A program made the translations under genes and the position numbers. A DNA stretch of 64,000 nt from positions 34,722,423-34,786,422 of the forward strand of contig OX424566.1 of the NCBI GenBank assembly GCA_949152475.1. The letters are read 5' to 3'. This document shows positions 35,346-45,726 of this stretch, in pieces. The notes under the pieces were generated by a model. It did no database searches. It saw only the letters and a list, made by a program, of their open reading frames with translations, and had not been told where the DNA came from. The stretch comes from Terebella lapidaria (lineage: Eukaryota; Annelida; Polychaeta; Terebellida; Terebellidae). Position 1 is the first letter of the stretch, and every line of letters begins with the position of its first letter.

Positions 35346-35579
35346 GATCTGTGACCTTTGATATGATAAAACTATGTGCCTTTGTGTATTTAGATCTATG
35401 GAATATTGGCAAACTAAATATACATTGTATATTAATTAATTAAATCGGTGTGACATACGGCAAGCGGGTATGACTTTGTGTGTTCACTTCTGCTAGCACG
35501 TAGCTATAGGTCTACTTTTCACTCAATCGACATGATAAGACAACACACAAAACGAGAAATTAAAGATTGCAGACCCTCG
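35346..35579. other. Gene-free stretch
   Basis: AT-rich; nothing recognised. Confidence 0.4.
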
Positions 35580-36340
35580 CCCTTCCAGATTTAGTTACTA
35601 AAATTAGATATTATTACCCTTATATTTTGGACCTGGGCGATAATCGGAGGTTTTGGTCGTAATATCATTGGTCATATCAAATGATCGGAAATTGGCCATA
35701 AAAAATGCAAAAATCATTGGGAAAATATTCGTTGATAAAATTGCGATTTCTATATCTTGAACATATTCTCGATCTGTCGACCACGACCTGAATTTTTGAT
35801 ACTGACAACCTAAACTTCGCCAGCTCTCACAAATTCAATATTCTACTGAATATCGTCAGTGATTTGGGAATTACCACTACTTGAAATACTACAAATCAGT
35901 GATTTCAGCTGATGACCCATACACTTGCTACCTTGGGCGATAATGCGGGATTTTGATCACAGGACCATCGATCATACAGCAACTGATGGGAATTGAGTAC
36001 AGAAGAATATATAATTAATAGGGGGAGCAGAGTTATTGTAAATTTTCGATTTTGATCTTTAGTCTGACCTTGCTCAATATTGAGCTGTGAATTTTCACAG
36101 TATTGTCCCTGTCATCGAGGCACATCTCCTTGACGAAAATGGGTTAAAACGATTGAAAAAACTAACTTCACAATATGGCCTCGAATCTCAGAACACTCAA
36201 AAGTCTTAAAATCGTGACCCCTAATTTTTCGACATCGGGCGATAATAGAGAATTTTGTCGTATGACCATCGGTCGTAAACCATACGATCGGGAATTGGCC
36301 AAAGAAAAATACAAAAATATTTTGAAAAATTAGTATTGAT
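35580..36340 (+). repeat. About 300-bp tandem repeat, 2.5 copies
   Basis: GGGCGATAAT with a following GACCATCGGTCGTA-like segment recurs at 35635, 35936 and 36238 (spacing 301 and 302). Units are diverged. A related single piece is at about 57003-57050. Confidence 0.8.
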
Positions 36341-37165
36341 TATAACCGGGTGTATAGAGAATTATGTGATTTTCACCTTTTCGGTTGCCATGGCAACTTA
36401 TTTTATTTTATTTTGTCAAGAATTGAGGAGGACCGAGCCACGGTGACACCACTTCCTCCTTAAAACATTCAGGTCGATCGCAGCATTCGTTTTTGAGTTA
36501 TGCAGACAGACCCAAATGCAATACCCTCTCCCCCCGATTCAATTATGATAGCCAGTATCTATTGTTATCTTAGTTTGCCCCTTGCCTAGGGAAAACAGGT
36601 CCTGATCACAGTGAAGAAAACGAACAATTTCTTCCTAGTAGTGAACTAGCCTCGTAAAGTGAAGTTTTAATTCGCCCAAGAATAAATCGATTGAGCCAAT
36701 TTCATGGGCCCTTTGGTTGTTGTTTTTTTTTGGGGGGGGGGGGGGGGGGACACTTCGCATGAAGTGGTTATTTTTACTTATTTTTATTCGGAATCTAAAG
36801 ATTTCGGCAAGTATATTGGTTCGTTCGTGGATTTGTATGTTTGTTTGTCTTTTCGCACTCTAGTATCCACATTTCTTACCTAATTTCTTCCAAACTTGAT
36901 GTGCATATTTTGTGGGATATCGGGCAGAAAACATCTTATTTTGGTGTGTCTAGGTCAAAGGTCGGGTCGATTATTTGACGTCGGAGGTGCTTGGAAATGA
37001 TGTGGGAACGGTCCCATATGTTCGGTGCCAATTTTTGATCCGATCGGCCTATCCGTTCTGACGTAATTGACGATTCTATGACATCGAAATCGGTCCCATT
37101 CTAAGCAAAATTGAATGTTTCAAACTGTCTGTGCTGATAAAAGCGTGAGATTTTTAGGCTACCTA
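36341..37165. other. Gene-free stretch with X-box and G-run
   Basis: A perfect palindromic X-box GTTGCCATGGCAAC is at 36384-36397, and a run of about 18 G ends near 36749. 36780-37110 resembles simple intergenic repeat sequence. No gene is seen. Confidence 0.5.
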
Positions 37166-39960
37166 ACCTATGGTCCGAAAAAGGCATGGCGTTGTCGTCC
37201 GTCGTCCGTCGGCGTTGGCGTCGTCGGCGTCGTCCGTCCACATTTTTATCTTTGAAGTTTACAATCAGATCTTTCTGAAATTTTACACAACAAGAAAATG
37301 CAGCTAACCACGGGAGATGACATTAGAGCTCGAGCACATCATCAGCACCACGACAGCTGAATGTATCTTGCACAACGTTACCCCCCCCCCCCCACCCCCC
37401 ACCTGCAAAAAAAAACTGAAAACTGAACCATATCATGCCCCACATGATTCCAATTCATTCCCTATATTATGATGAAACACATAATCGTACTTCAATCATA
37501 TTCCTAATAAGTAAACATTTATTTTGAACTCAATGAAACAGATACGTCTGATTAAATGATATTGAAGTTCAATAAAATATCCTTAAAATATTGGGAACTA
37601 TGAGGAATAACTGCATCTGATATCATGATATAGATGATGCATTTGCTCATGCATACTGAGCAAATTGAAAGACCAGTTTAAAATAAAACGGTTTCGCAAC
37701 CCAGCAAGGAATACCTTCTCAAGTGATAAAATATGTCAAATTACGGTAAATGTAGTCGTGGTACCGCAGACGAATCGTTGTGTTTACTTGATAACGCCAA
37801 AAAAAAGGCCACACGCAAAGTTACATGTACATGCATGCACAAAATGCTGCACAGAAAATTGTGCGTTCCAAAGTGCGCGTCATTGCGGTAAAATTTGCTT
37901 TGCATTCTGGGAACGTGAATTTCCATCGGCTCCGCCATTTTGACGTTTTTCAGACGAGCTGACCATTTTGCGTAATTTTCTCAAACCTAACACATCGATT
38001 TATGCATTATATATCTGTGGAATATTCAAAGCTTGCCATCAAATCGAGAGATTTTATGTCAAGGACGAAGAAAATCCTTATTTGAAGTAGGTGTACAAAG
38101 GTTTACATGCCAAAACGGACGTTGATAGGTTGGTATGAAACCTCCATAAAAAAGTCAGCACATAGACATGTAGAGAGTTGGGGGCTTCGCCCCCAACGCT
38201 CTAATGTCAAAAATATCTAAATATATTTCAAGAGGGGGGTATTTTCATTTTTTGTATTTTTAGGTTACCGGACCTATGGTCCAATAACCTATTGCCATCA
38301 CATTACATCCGTCGTCCGTCCGCCCCAATTTCCGGGGTTTGAGGGCTTTTAAAAAGCTGAAAATAACCCTCAAACCCACTTTTTATGAGCGAAAGTGTGT
38401 TTAGGGCAAAGATTGTAATCTTTGTTTAGGGCTATTTTTGGAGATAAGAGGCGTGCTGGAGATAGGTCTAGCCGTTCGTCCGCCCGTCTTCCGTCCGTTC
38501 ACATTTTTATCTTTAAAGTGTACGGTCCGATCTTTTGAAAATGTGGGAAAATATAAAATTTTGGAAAAAAAAAAGTAATTAATGAAGGAGATATTTGGTC
38601 CGATAACCTATTGGCATGGCGTTGCGTCCATTGTCCATCGTCCGACCGTCCGTTCACATTTTTATCTTTAAAGTATATGGTCAAATCTTTCTGAAATTTC
38701 ACACAAAAATACCTGCAAATATTCCCAGGAGAGGATTTTTTTAGTTTTCTGATTTCCGCATTTTTTTTAGCTTACCGGACCTATAGTCCGATAAGTTATT
38801 GCCGTCAGGTTGCGTCCGGCGTCCGTCCGTCGGTGTAGGCGTTCGCGTCCGCGTCGGCGTCGGCGTCGTCAAATGCTGGGAAAAATCTGTTCGATGAATA
38901 TTGCTGTAATTCACAAAATATGTTCTATGGGCCCATATTTCCGGACCATTTTTTTTTTCGTCGATTGAATCGTTTTTTTTTCCAAAATGGTGGCCATTTT
39001 TGTCGAAAAATGGACAATTTGGGGCTTTGGCGGCCATTTTCTCAAAAACTGTCTGATCAGTTTTGAGATTTTTGTTTCAAAAGATTCCCCTGATATACCT
39101 TTGTGGTGTGTATAAGTTTCGTTGCCATTGAATCGTCGGTCTGCGTGTGGCAGCCATTTTGATTTTTTCGACAGGTCCCAAATAGGACTTTCCCATGTTA
39201 AATTAGCTTATGCTTTATAATGGGGACAAATTTCTTCTAATATCTCACTTAATATTGGGATTAGACATTAGAAATCAATTGTGCACATATAGGAAATTAT
39301 ATTTGCCGATTATTCTCGTGACCTTGAATTTGACCTTCGACCTTATTTTCGAGGTCACAGCACAAAATGGTTAATATATCGCTTATTATCGACTTTACAG
39401 CTTAGGAATCAATTATCAGCATATAGGAAATGATATATTCTGAATATTATCGTGACCTTGAATTTGACATTTGACCTCATTTTCAAGGTCACAGGACAAA
39501 ATGGATAATGTCTCGCTTATCATCGACTTTACAACTTAGGAATCAATTGTGAACATATACGAAATGATGTATGCCGAATATTTCGATGACCTAGAACCTG
39601 ACACTTGACCTCGTTTTCAAGGTCAGAGCACAAAATCGCTAATATCTTGCTCATTATCAACTTTACAGCTTAGGCATCAATTGAGGACATATAGGAAAAT
39701 CATATATGCCGAATATTCTTGTGAGCTTAAATTTGACCTTTGACCTCAATAAACTGAAACCGATACAAAAGCAAAGAATATCTTTGACATTACTAGTCAG
39801 TTCTAATTTCATATCATTGTATATTAGGCTCTAACATGATCGACTTACGCAGAGCAAGTTTTAGGCGTGAATGATGTGCAATTATTCTCATGACTTCATG
39901 ATATCGCTTTCAGCTTACATATAACTGAAACATATATCTTGGGTCCGGTAAGCGCAGAGC
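37166..39960 (+). repeat. Copies of the GGTTACCGGACC dispersed element
   Basis: Heads reading CTATGGTCCGATAACC then a GTCCGTCGTCCGTC-rich block occur at about 37160, 38265, 38595 and 38770, so several broken copies lie together. The last copy continues through ATGGTGGCCATTTT and CCATGTTAAATTAGC into the 134-bp array, and ends near GGGTCCGGTAAGC (39943). No transposase is seen. The minus-strand frame at 38741-39037 is a shadow of this repeat. Confidence 0.7.
39240..39765 (+). repeat. 134-bp tandem array
   Basis: TTAGGAATCAATT-type markers at 39405, 39539 and 39673 give a period of 134 bp twice. Units contain GTGACCTTGAATTTGACC, TTTTCAAGGTCACAG and GACAAAATGGATAATGTCTC. Confidence 0.93.
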
Positions 39961-40219
39961 CCTATGGCTCTATGTTTTTTTAAATGGCGGCAATTTTCAA
40001 CAAAAATGCCTGATTTTGGACTTTGACGGTCGTTTTCTCAAAATCCGTTCAGTAACGTGTTTTCTTATTGATGCATAACACTCCTCATATGTACTTCTGT
40101 GGCGTGTTTAAGTTTCGTTGCCCTTGAATTGCTCAAAGTGGGCCATTTTGGCCCAAAATCGGCCCAAATGGGACTTTCCCATCTTAAATCCTCCTATGCT
40201 TTTTAGTGGGACACAGTAT

Positions 40220-41560
40220 GCTTAATATTGAGATTAGAGATTCTGAATCAACTGTGGACATATAGGAAATGATGTATGCTGACCTGGAATTTGACCTCTG
40301 ACCTCAGTTTTAAGGTCAGAGCACAAAATGGCTTATATCTCGCTTATTATCGACTTTACAGCTTAGGAATCAATTGTCAACATATAGGAAATGATATCTG
40401 AATATTATCGTGACCTTGAATTTGACCTTTGACCTAATATTCAAGGTCACAGGACAAAATGGCTAATATGATGCTTATCGATTTTACAGCTTAGGAATCC
40501 ATTATGAACATGTAGGAAATGATATATACAGATTATTCTCGTAATCTTGAACTTGACCTATAGCCTAAATTTCAAGGTCACAGGACAAAATGACTAATAT
40601 CTCACTCATTTTCGACTTTGCTGCTTAGGAATCGGTTGTGATAGAAAATGATATATGCATATATAGAAAATGATATATGCCGAATATTGCCATGACCTTG
40701 AATTCGACATTTGACCTCATTTTTAAGGTCAAAGGACAAAATGGCTTAAATATTGCTTCACTATTGATTTTATAGCTCTGGAACCAATTGTGAACATGTA
40801 GAAAATGATAAACACTGAATATTTTGATAACCTTGAATTTGACCGTGACCTTATTTTCAAGGTCAGAGCACAAAATGGCTAATCTCTCATTTATTATCAA
40901 CTTTATAGCTTAGGAATCCATAGTGAACATATAGGAAATGATATATGCTGAATATTTTGGTGACCTTGGGTTCGACCTTTGACCTCATTTTCAAGGTCAG
41001 AGAACAATATGGCTAATATTTCGTTTATAATCGACTATACAGCTCAGAAATCAACTGCGAACAGGAAACGATATATGCTAAATATTCTCATGACCTTGAA
41101 CTTGATTTTTGACCTCATTTTCAAGGTCAGATCACAAATGGCTAATATCTCATTTATTATCACAGCTTAGGAATCAATTGTTGTCAAACTGCAAATGATA
41201 TATGCTGAATATTCTCGTGACCTCGACTTGACCAATGACCTTATTTTCAAGTTTCCTTTGACCTGATTTTCAAAGTGACAGAACAAAATGGCTAATATCT
41301 CGCTTATTGACTTCATATTGTGGGAATCAATGATGGACATAAAGGAAATGTTATACGCCAAATATTCTGGTGATCATGAATTTGACATTTGCCTTCATTT
41401 TCAAGGCCACAGGACAAAATTGCTCATATCTCTCTGATTATTGAATTTACAGCTTAGCAATAAACTGTGGACATGATATATGCTTAATATTATGTATGCT
41501 GAATATTCTCTTGACCTTGAATTTAACCAGTGACATGGCTAATATTTAAAATATTACACA
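40220..41560 (+). repeat. 134-bp family array, longer and diverged
   Basis: About ten units of the same family with many small deletions. TGACCTTTGACCT occurs at about 40423 and a close match at 40972; TTTTCAAGGTCA occurs in most units. The array is bounded on the right by TGTTCGGTAACTC (41571), a variant of the element end. Confidence 0.88.
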
Positions 41561-41889
41561 TATATTGTTCGGTAACTCATCTTTGGCCCTTGGCCTAATT
41601 TCTTCATTTTTTTTCAAAATGGCGGCCATTTTCGAAGTAAAACAGGCAATTTCTGACTTTGGCTGCCATTTTCTCGAAAAAAACTGTCCAGACAGTTTCA
41701 ATATTTTTGTTCCAAATGATTCCCCTCAGATACCTCTGTGCTATGTATAAGTTCCGTTGGCCTTGAATCGACGATCTGCATATGACGGCCATTTTGATTA
41801 TTCGACAGGTCCCAAATGGCACTTTCCCATGTTAAATTCTCCTATGCTTTATAATTGGACACATTATTGCTAATATCTCACCTAATATT
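41561..41889. repeat. Dispersed element segment with ATGGCGGCCAT core
   Basis: Repeats the middle part of the element at 38.9-39.2 kb: AAAATGGCGGCCATTTTCG, CAGATACCTCTGTGCTATG and CCCATGTTAAATTCTCC. No gene. Confidence 0.7.
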
Positions 41890-42425
41890 GAGAGTAGGAA
41901 TTAATTGCGGAGGTCGAGTTCAAGGTCATGAGAATATTCAGCATATATATATATATATATCATTACCTTTATGTGCAAGCTTGATTCCTAATCTGTAAAG
42001 TAGATAATAAGTGAAGTATTATCCATTTTGTGTGTTGACCTTGAAAATGAGGTCCAAGGTCAAGTTCAAGGTCATGAAAATAGTCAGTATATCATTTCCT
42101 ATATGTGCACAATTGATTCATAATCTGTAAAATGACAATAAGCAACATATTACCCATTTGGGGCTCTTGACCTTGAAAGGTCAAGTTCATGGCCATGAGA
42201 ATATTCAGCATATATCATTTCCTATATATCACAATTGATTATTAGCTGTAGAGTCGATAATAAGCGAGATATTAGCCATTCTGTGCTGTGACCTCAAAAA
42301 TTAGATCAACGGTCCAGTTTAAGGTCATGAGAATATTCGACACATATGGCATTTCCTATATGTCCCCAATTGATCCCTAATCTCTAATTCCAACATTAAG
42401 TGAGATATTGGCAAATATGTGTCCC
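41890..42425 (-). repeat. 134-bp family array, reverse orientation
   Basis: About four units with GAGAATATTCAGCATATATC, CAATTGATTCCTAA and TTGACCTTGAAA. An (AT)n run lies at 41942-41961. Confidence 0.85.
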
Positions 42426-42853
42426 ATTAAAGTGATATCGGCCGAAAGTTATGGATTTTGCCATACATTTCCAATCGAGTGGAGAAAACATAATAGTCAA
42501 ATATCTGCACTTGTATGCCCCTTTCTCATTGACTTCGTTGTGAGTTTATGGAGGAGATATTTTGAGTCTGTTGACATTACCGCCATTCTCAGTGCTTTGT
42601 ATCCCTTGATGCATTGCGATTTCAGCTTACTCGTATATGTTCAACTCAATCGAGTCAGATGTTTCACTGTCCCGGGTATCATCAAGGTCAGAGGTAAATC
42701 AGAGTGGCGCACAAAACAAAGGAAAAGCGGCTGCTAGCAGTGTCATGTGCTTGATTTATTTGCTTGTTTTCGTCCAGAGCACCAATGTGGGTCAGCTTCG
42801 CCACTCGGCTCATAAGATTATAATTCCCCGAAGCGCGAAGTGTATATTTATTA
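42426..42853. other. Gene-free stretch
   Basis: A frame at 42408-42737 has no recognisable domain. Nothing else is seen. Confidence 0.35.
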
Positions 42854-42861
42854 CGTAAGCC

Positions 42862-42986
42862 GGCCCAAGTATCATACACTGCGCCTCCCCCTATATTCAG
42901 TAAGAATTAAAAAGATGACAGACGGATTAAATGGCATTCATTTAGTGGACGAGTAGTATTAGGGCGCAGTGTATGATACTAGGGCC
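42862..42986. mobile_element. 125-bp MITE, copy 1
   Basis: Inverted ends GGCCCAAGTATCATACAC and, reverse complemented, GGCCCTAGTATCATACAC. Flanked by a perfect 8-bp duplication CGTAAGCC (42854-42861, 42987-42994), as for hAT-type elements. Confidence 0.93.
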
Positions 42987-43292
42987 CGTAAGCCAATAAA
43001 GCGGCCCAAGTATTATACACTGCGCCTTAATACTACTCGTCCCAGGGGCGGATCCAGGATTTGTGAATAGGGGGGGTGCTCTTCTTAAATGTAGGTAAAT
43101 CTGAAAATAGTGTGAGCGAGCATAGCGAGCGAAGCCTTATGCGGTCTGGGGGGTCGGGGGGCACCGTAAGCCCCCCGAGAAATTTTTGGAATTTAGTGTC
43201 TTTGAGATGGTTTCTAAGGTGTATTTTACAACTGTACCTTGTGATTCCATTCTAAAGTTGTTCTAAGGTTCTTATGCACCAGACATGGTGAT

Positions 43293-44518
43293 CAGGGGCG
43301 GGTATAGGATTTTAGGAGGGGGGGGGGGGGGGGCAAAACGTTTGGTTGACAGAGCGGCGAGCGAAGCGAGCCCATGTCGGGCGGGGGTCTGGGGCCCGCT
43401 CAAGGGCCCCAGACGCTGAAGGTTTATGCATCCCCAATGGTGTATTCTAGGGTTCTCCTTGGACCAATTTCATGGCCTTGGAGTGTTTATGAATGCCTAA
43501 TCTGGGGTGGATCGAGGGTTCTGAAGGAGGGCCAAGATATGAAATGTTGCGAAGCGAGTTGGCGAAGGCTGTGGGTCTGAGGTTCGCTTAAGGGCCCCAG
43601 AAGCTAAAAGGATATGCGTGCCCAGTGGTTTTTTTTTGTAGGCTTGCTTTGGTCCATGCCCCACTCCCCTAAGAGTTTTTGCATGGCTAATTCGGAGCTG
43701 AAGGTTTTTGCATCCCCAATGATGTGTTCTAGGGCTCTCTTTGGTCCAATATCCATGGCCTTGGAGAGTTTATGAATCCCTGATCTTAAGTGAATCCAGG
43801 GTTCAGAAGGAAGGCCAAGATATGAAATGTCGTGAAGCGAGGAGGTGAAGACCGAGAATCTGGGACCTGCATGAGGGCCCCAGAAGCTGAAGGGATATGC
43901 AGTGGTGTATTTTATAGGTTTTCTTAGTAGTCCATTTCCCATCCCCCTAACGAGTGTATGCATGGCTGATTTAGGCAAATCTAGGATTTTGAGGGTAAGC
44001 CCAGTTCTGAAATGTTAAGCAAGTTGAAGCAAGCCTTTGTCGGCTGGGGGTCTGGGGCCCGCTGTAGGGCCCCAGAAGCTGGCGGTAATCGCGTGCCTAA
44101 TACAACATCTCAGAGTTCTCTTGGGTCTAACTATCAAGCATTACTTAACACCCATAAATGCATGATCACTGTAGTTGAAACAAAATATGACATAAAATAT
44201 TACTTGGTTTTGGACTCCATCAGAGGATTAAGTGCATTTGGCCATTCAATGCTCTCAAATCATTTATAGAAGGTGGAGGGAATGAAGTGCTTTCACTGAG
44301 AACAGGTGGGTTGACTATAGAGTGAATACACTGCTCGCGACATGGCGCCCCAGAAGTTAAAGCTACTTTCCGGTGTAATTTATCTTGAAAACACTTCCTC
44401 CCCTCTTTCCCCCCCCCCCCCCCCCTTTTCCTTCCTTTTTTTCCCTTCTCTCTTTCCTTCTTTTTTTTTGGAGGGGGGGGGGGCAAGGCCCGCTTGGCCC
44501 CCCCTAAACCCGCCCCTG
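43293..44518. mobile_element. 1.2-kb related element nested one level deeper
   Basis: Ends CAGGGGCGGGTATAGG and, reverse complemented, CAGGGGCGGGTTTAGG. Flanked by GTGAT (43288-43292, 44519-44523). Internally it has three to four diverged 190-280-bp repeats with GCGAAGCGAG and a stem-loop TCTGGGGCCC/GGGCCCCAGA (perfect at 43388-43413 and 44051-44076). Confidence 0.8.
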
Positions 44519-45310
44519 GTGATGGTCATTCGTTTAATAATAAACATGAGATATAATTATCTTCAAAGTTATGCCGACTTCCAGAGTTATATCCAGACTT
44601 ATACAGAACTCTGTCTGAAAGAAACAAACAAATAAATAAATACAAATATCCCCGTGTATGTTCAGTTTCAGTATGAAGTCAAGTGTGTCGGACTAGATTT
44701 ATTATTGGAGGGGGTGGCGGGGGTGGTAATCTGGTAAGAGGAGTCAAGCGACCGAGCGAAGTGAGGTGGATAGGTGGTAGCCTACAAGGCGTGGGGTCTG
44801 GGGCGGGGCCCGATCAAGGGCCCCAGAAGCCAGAGTTTTTATCATGTTCTGTGGTTGATTCTGAGCTCTCTCTCTCTCTGGCTCTGATTTTTCATTCCAC
44901 ACATGCATGTAAACATTGCTGGTATTTTAATTTATTTATCCCATAACTACTCATTGTCACTTATTATATGTCATATAACTTAATTGCTGATCAATGACAC
45001 TCAATTGCATAATTATTGACCAACGAATGTTCAGACTATGTAACGCTGTAATGCACCTCAACATATTTTTGAGTCACAGATTTTTTTGTTGAAAATATAT
45101 TGTGGGGCTCTACCCCCCCCCCCCCCCCCGGTCAAAAATAACAAACGAGGAAAATTTCACTCATATTTCCTTACATGTAGGTGCACATACCCACATTTCC
45201 TATAGCTTCTTGCTCTCTTTTCTTTTCTTCTTTTCTTTTTCTCTTTTTTTTCACGGACCAATAGGGGGGGTGCGCGCCGGGTGCACCCCCCCCCCCTAAA
45301 TCCGCCAGTG
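44519..45310. other. Right part of the 2.3-kb element
   Basis: Carries another GGGTCTGGGGCGGGGCCC stem variant near 44792, a CT microsatellite (about 44870), C-runs at 45111-45129 and a pyrimidine-rich TTTTCTTTT tract. No gene. Confidence 0.6.
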
Positions 45311-45495
45311 CGTCCACTAAATGAATGCCATTTAATCCGTCTGTCGCCTTTTTAATCCTTATTGAATATAGAAGAAGGCGCAGTAAATGATACTTGGGCC
45401 AATAAAGCTATGGAGCGACGATGGTGTAAAGGGGGTGTTGAGCTTTTTAAAAGGAAATTTGACAATTGTAACGCTCCGTAACGCTAGGTGATACG

Positions 45496-45572
45496 CCCCC
45501 CCCCCCACACACACACACACACACCACCACCAACACCACCACCAACACCACCACCAACACCCCACACCAACC
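45496..45572. repeat. Poly-C, (CA)n and CCACCAACA minisatellite
   Basis: A C-run is followed by about nine CA and then five to six ACCACCACCA-type units. The mirrored frame codes only a low-complexity Trp/Cys stretch and is not a gene. Confidence 0.95.
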
Positions 45573-45682
45573 ACGCTATTGAAAACTTCCTAAAATGACC
45601 CACCCCTTCCAACCACTGAGGCAGATCACTGTTCTAAACGTAGTAGATATAATTATATTTACATTCATAATTAGTTATTTTC

Positions 45683-45726
45683 TAAATAAGCAAATGGACC
45701 GGATTCTGAGTTCATCTGACTTCATA
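45683..45726 (+). repeat. 44-bp direct repeat left of LINE
   Basis: Identical to 49463-49506. It sits directly left of the LINE start. The right-hand repeat, however, is separated from the LINE end by a 62-bp block that is itself repeated after it. Confidence 0.95.

Larger units (their letters stand above)
43043..45310. mobile_element. 2.3-kb hAT-like element inside MITE copy 2
   Basis: Ends read CAGGGGCGGATCCAGG and, reverse complemented, CACTGGCGGATTTAGG. A 5-bp duplication CGTCC flanks it (43038-43042, 45311-45315). MITE copy 1 shows the uninterrupted site with a single CGTCC. Five-base duplications with such ends fit the hAT5-like group; that naming is inference. No transposase is seen. 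C/G runs lie near both ends. Confidence 0.85.
43003..45400. mobile_element. Same MITE, copy 2, split by an insertion
   Basis: 43003-43042 and 45311-45400 together correspond to copy 1. Flanked by a perfect 8-bp duplication AATAAAGC (42995-43002, 45401-45408). The left duplication starts directly after the right duplication of copy 1, so two insertions landed side by side. Confidence 0.93.

Noticed and set aside
45359-45574. Trp/Cys-rich minus-strand frame
   Set aside because: It is translated microsatellite sequence.
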